Shown: piece by piece, positions 4,793 through 5,273 of the stretch
How positions within the stretch are numbered: position 1 is the stretch's first letter
Layout of the letters: each line of letters opens with the position of its first letter
Program-made: the position numbers and the translations under genes
Source of the DNA: a bacterium
Lineage (GTDB): Bacteria; Thermosulfidibacterota; Thermosulfidibacteria; Thermosulfidibacterales; Thermosulfidibacteraceae
Direction of reading: 5' to 3'
DNA: 5,273 bases
NCBI GenBank assembly: GCA_027037155.1
Contig: JALWBK010000012.1
Span: 1-5,273 of the forward strand
The notes under the pieces: generated by a model
What the model was told of the DNA's origin: nothing
Databases searched by the model: none
The model's input: the letters and a program-made list of their open reading frames with translations, nothing else

Positions 4793-5273
4793 CGCCCACA
4801 GCCTCCCTCACCAGTACATCAACCCACTGTCCTGAAGCGCCTTCCTTCTTTACGAAGACATAGCCGTCAATGTCCGGAGCATGGCAAAAGGCCCTGCCCG
4901 CCGTATCAGTATCCATAAGAACCCTTACCACCTTCCCCACAAGGCCCTCAGTATTCTCGGAGATGATTCTATCCTGAAACTCCGTCATAACAGAGACCCT
5001 CTCAGACACCACCTCTTCAGAAAGTGATTCCATCTCATACGAGACGGTGCCCTCCTCTTTAGAATACCCAAACACCGAAAATCGCCAGGGCCTCACCTGC
5101 TCAACGAAGGAAAGTAGCGCCTCAAAATCCTCATCCCCCTCTCCAGGATGTCCCACGAGAAAGGTGGTTCTCAAATAAAGCCCCAACTCCGAACACCAGC
5201 GAGCCACCCTTTCAACAGCCTCTCTGCCTCCCCTTCTTCCCATCAACCTCAACACCTTTTCACTCACATGCTG
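4749..5273 (-). CDS. rimO: Ribosomal protein S12 methylthiotransferase RimO, C-terminal part (5' end outside window)
   Basis: The frame is open to the right window edge, giving 174 residues. The fragment opens QHVSEKVLRLMGRR, the region after the radical-SAM core strands. It continues LRTTFLVGHPGEGDEDFE and the FGYSKEEGT block, both typical of radical-SAM methylthiotransferases, and ends in a TRAM domain of about 65 residues. APDIDGYVFV in the TRAM domain is close to the APEIDG signature that favours RimO over MiaB or MtaB. RimO adds a methylthio group to the conserved aspartate of ribosomal protein S12, using two 4Fe-4S clusters and SAM; the cluster-binding cysteines lie outside the window. 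The TAA at 4749-4751 lies inside the next gene. A GTG at 5265-5267 is internal, not the true start. It is the first gene seen of the overlapping - strand operon. Confidence 0.88.
   Translation of the reverse strand, partial: QHVSEKVLRLMGRRGGREAVERVARWCSELGLYLRTTFLVGHPGEGDEDFEALLSFVEQVRPWRFSVFGYSKEEGTVSYEMESLSEEVVSERVSVMTEFQDRIISENTEGLVGKVVRVLMDTDTAGRAFCHAPDIDGYVFVKKEGASGQWVDVLVREAVGVDVIGTPAGEGSVR

Noticed and set aside
5265..5267. GTG as the start of a short 172-residue protein at the right edge.
   Set aside because: The frame stays open to the window end with QH directly before it, matching the inner IQHxSD-like region of methylthiotransferases, so this is an internal codon of a truncated rimO.

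Overview
The window looks like chromosomal DNA from an anaerobic, possibly thermophilic bacterium. The pointers are a rubrerythrin-type protein, compact genes with short or overlapping junctions, frequent GTG and TTG starts, and a PadR / Gly-rich metal-protein set that I associate with anaerobic sulfate or sulfur reducers and related deep-branching bacteria. No rRNA or marker gene fixes the taxon, so this is inference.

Layout. At the left edge the last 42 codons of a rubrerythrin-like gene run on the + strand and end at a good intrinsic terminator. Everything else is coded on the - strand and reads from right to left: rimO (5' end outside the window), a COG2509-type FAD-dependent oxidoreductase, an O6-alkylguanine-DNA alkyltransferase, truA, then a 47-bp AT-rich gap, a PadR regulator, two small Gly-rich putative metal-binding proteins, and a GalT-family nucleotidyltransferase that converges on the rubrerythrin gene.

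The first four - strand genes overlap one another by 14 to 44 nt and look like one translationally coupled housekeeping operon for RNA modification, DNA repair and redox. The 47-bp gap holds a plausible sigma-70-type promoter and a perfect 9-7-9 AT-rich inverted repeat spanning both the -10 region and the PadR start codon. This suggests a second, autoregulated unit: padR, a coiled-coil Gly/Arg/His-rich protein, a Gly-rich zinc ribbon, and galT. Its internal gaps are only 1 to 10 nt.

The least explained part is this second unit: a PadR switch controlling two unstudied small metal-binding proteins, with a sugar-nucleotide enzyme behind them whose usual Cys-Cys zinc site is altered to Cys-Glu. 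I found no CRISPR array, insertion sequence, tRNA or rRNA. No stretch over 300 bases lacks a gene.
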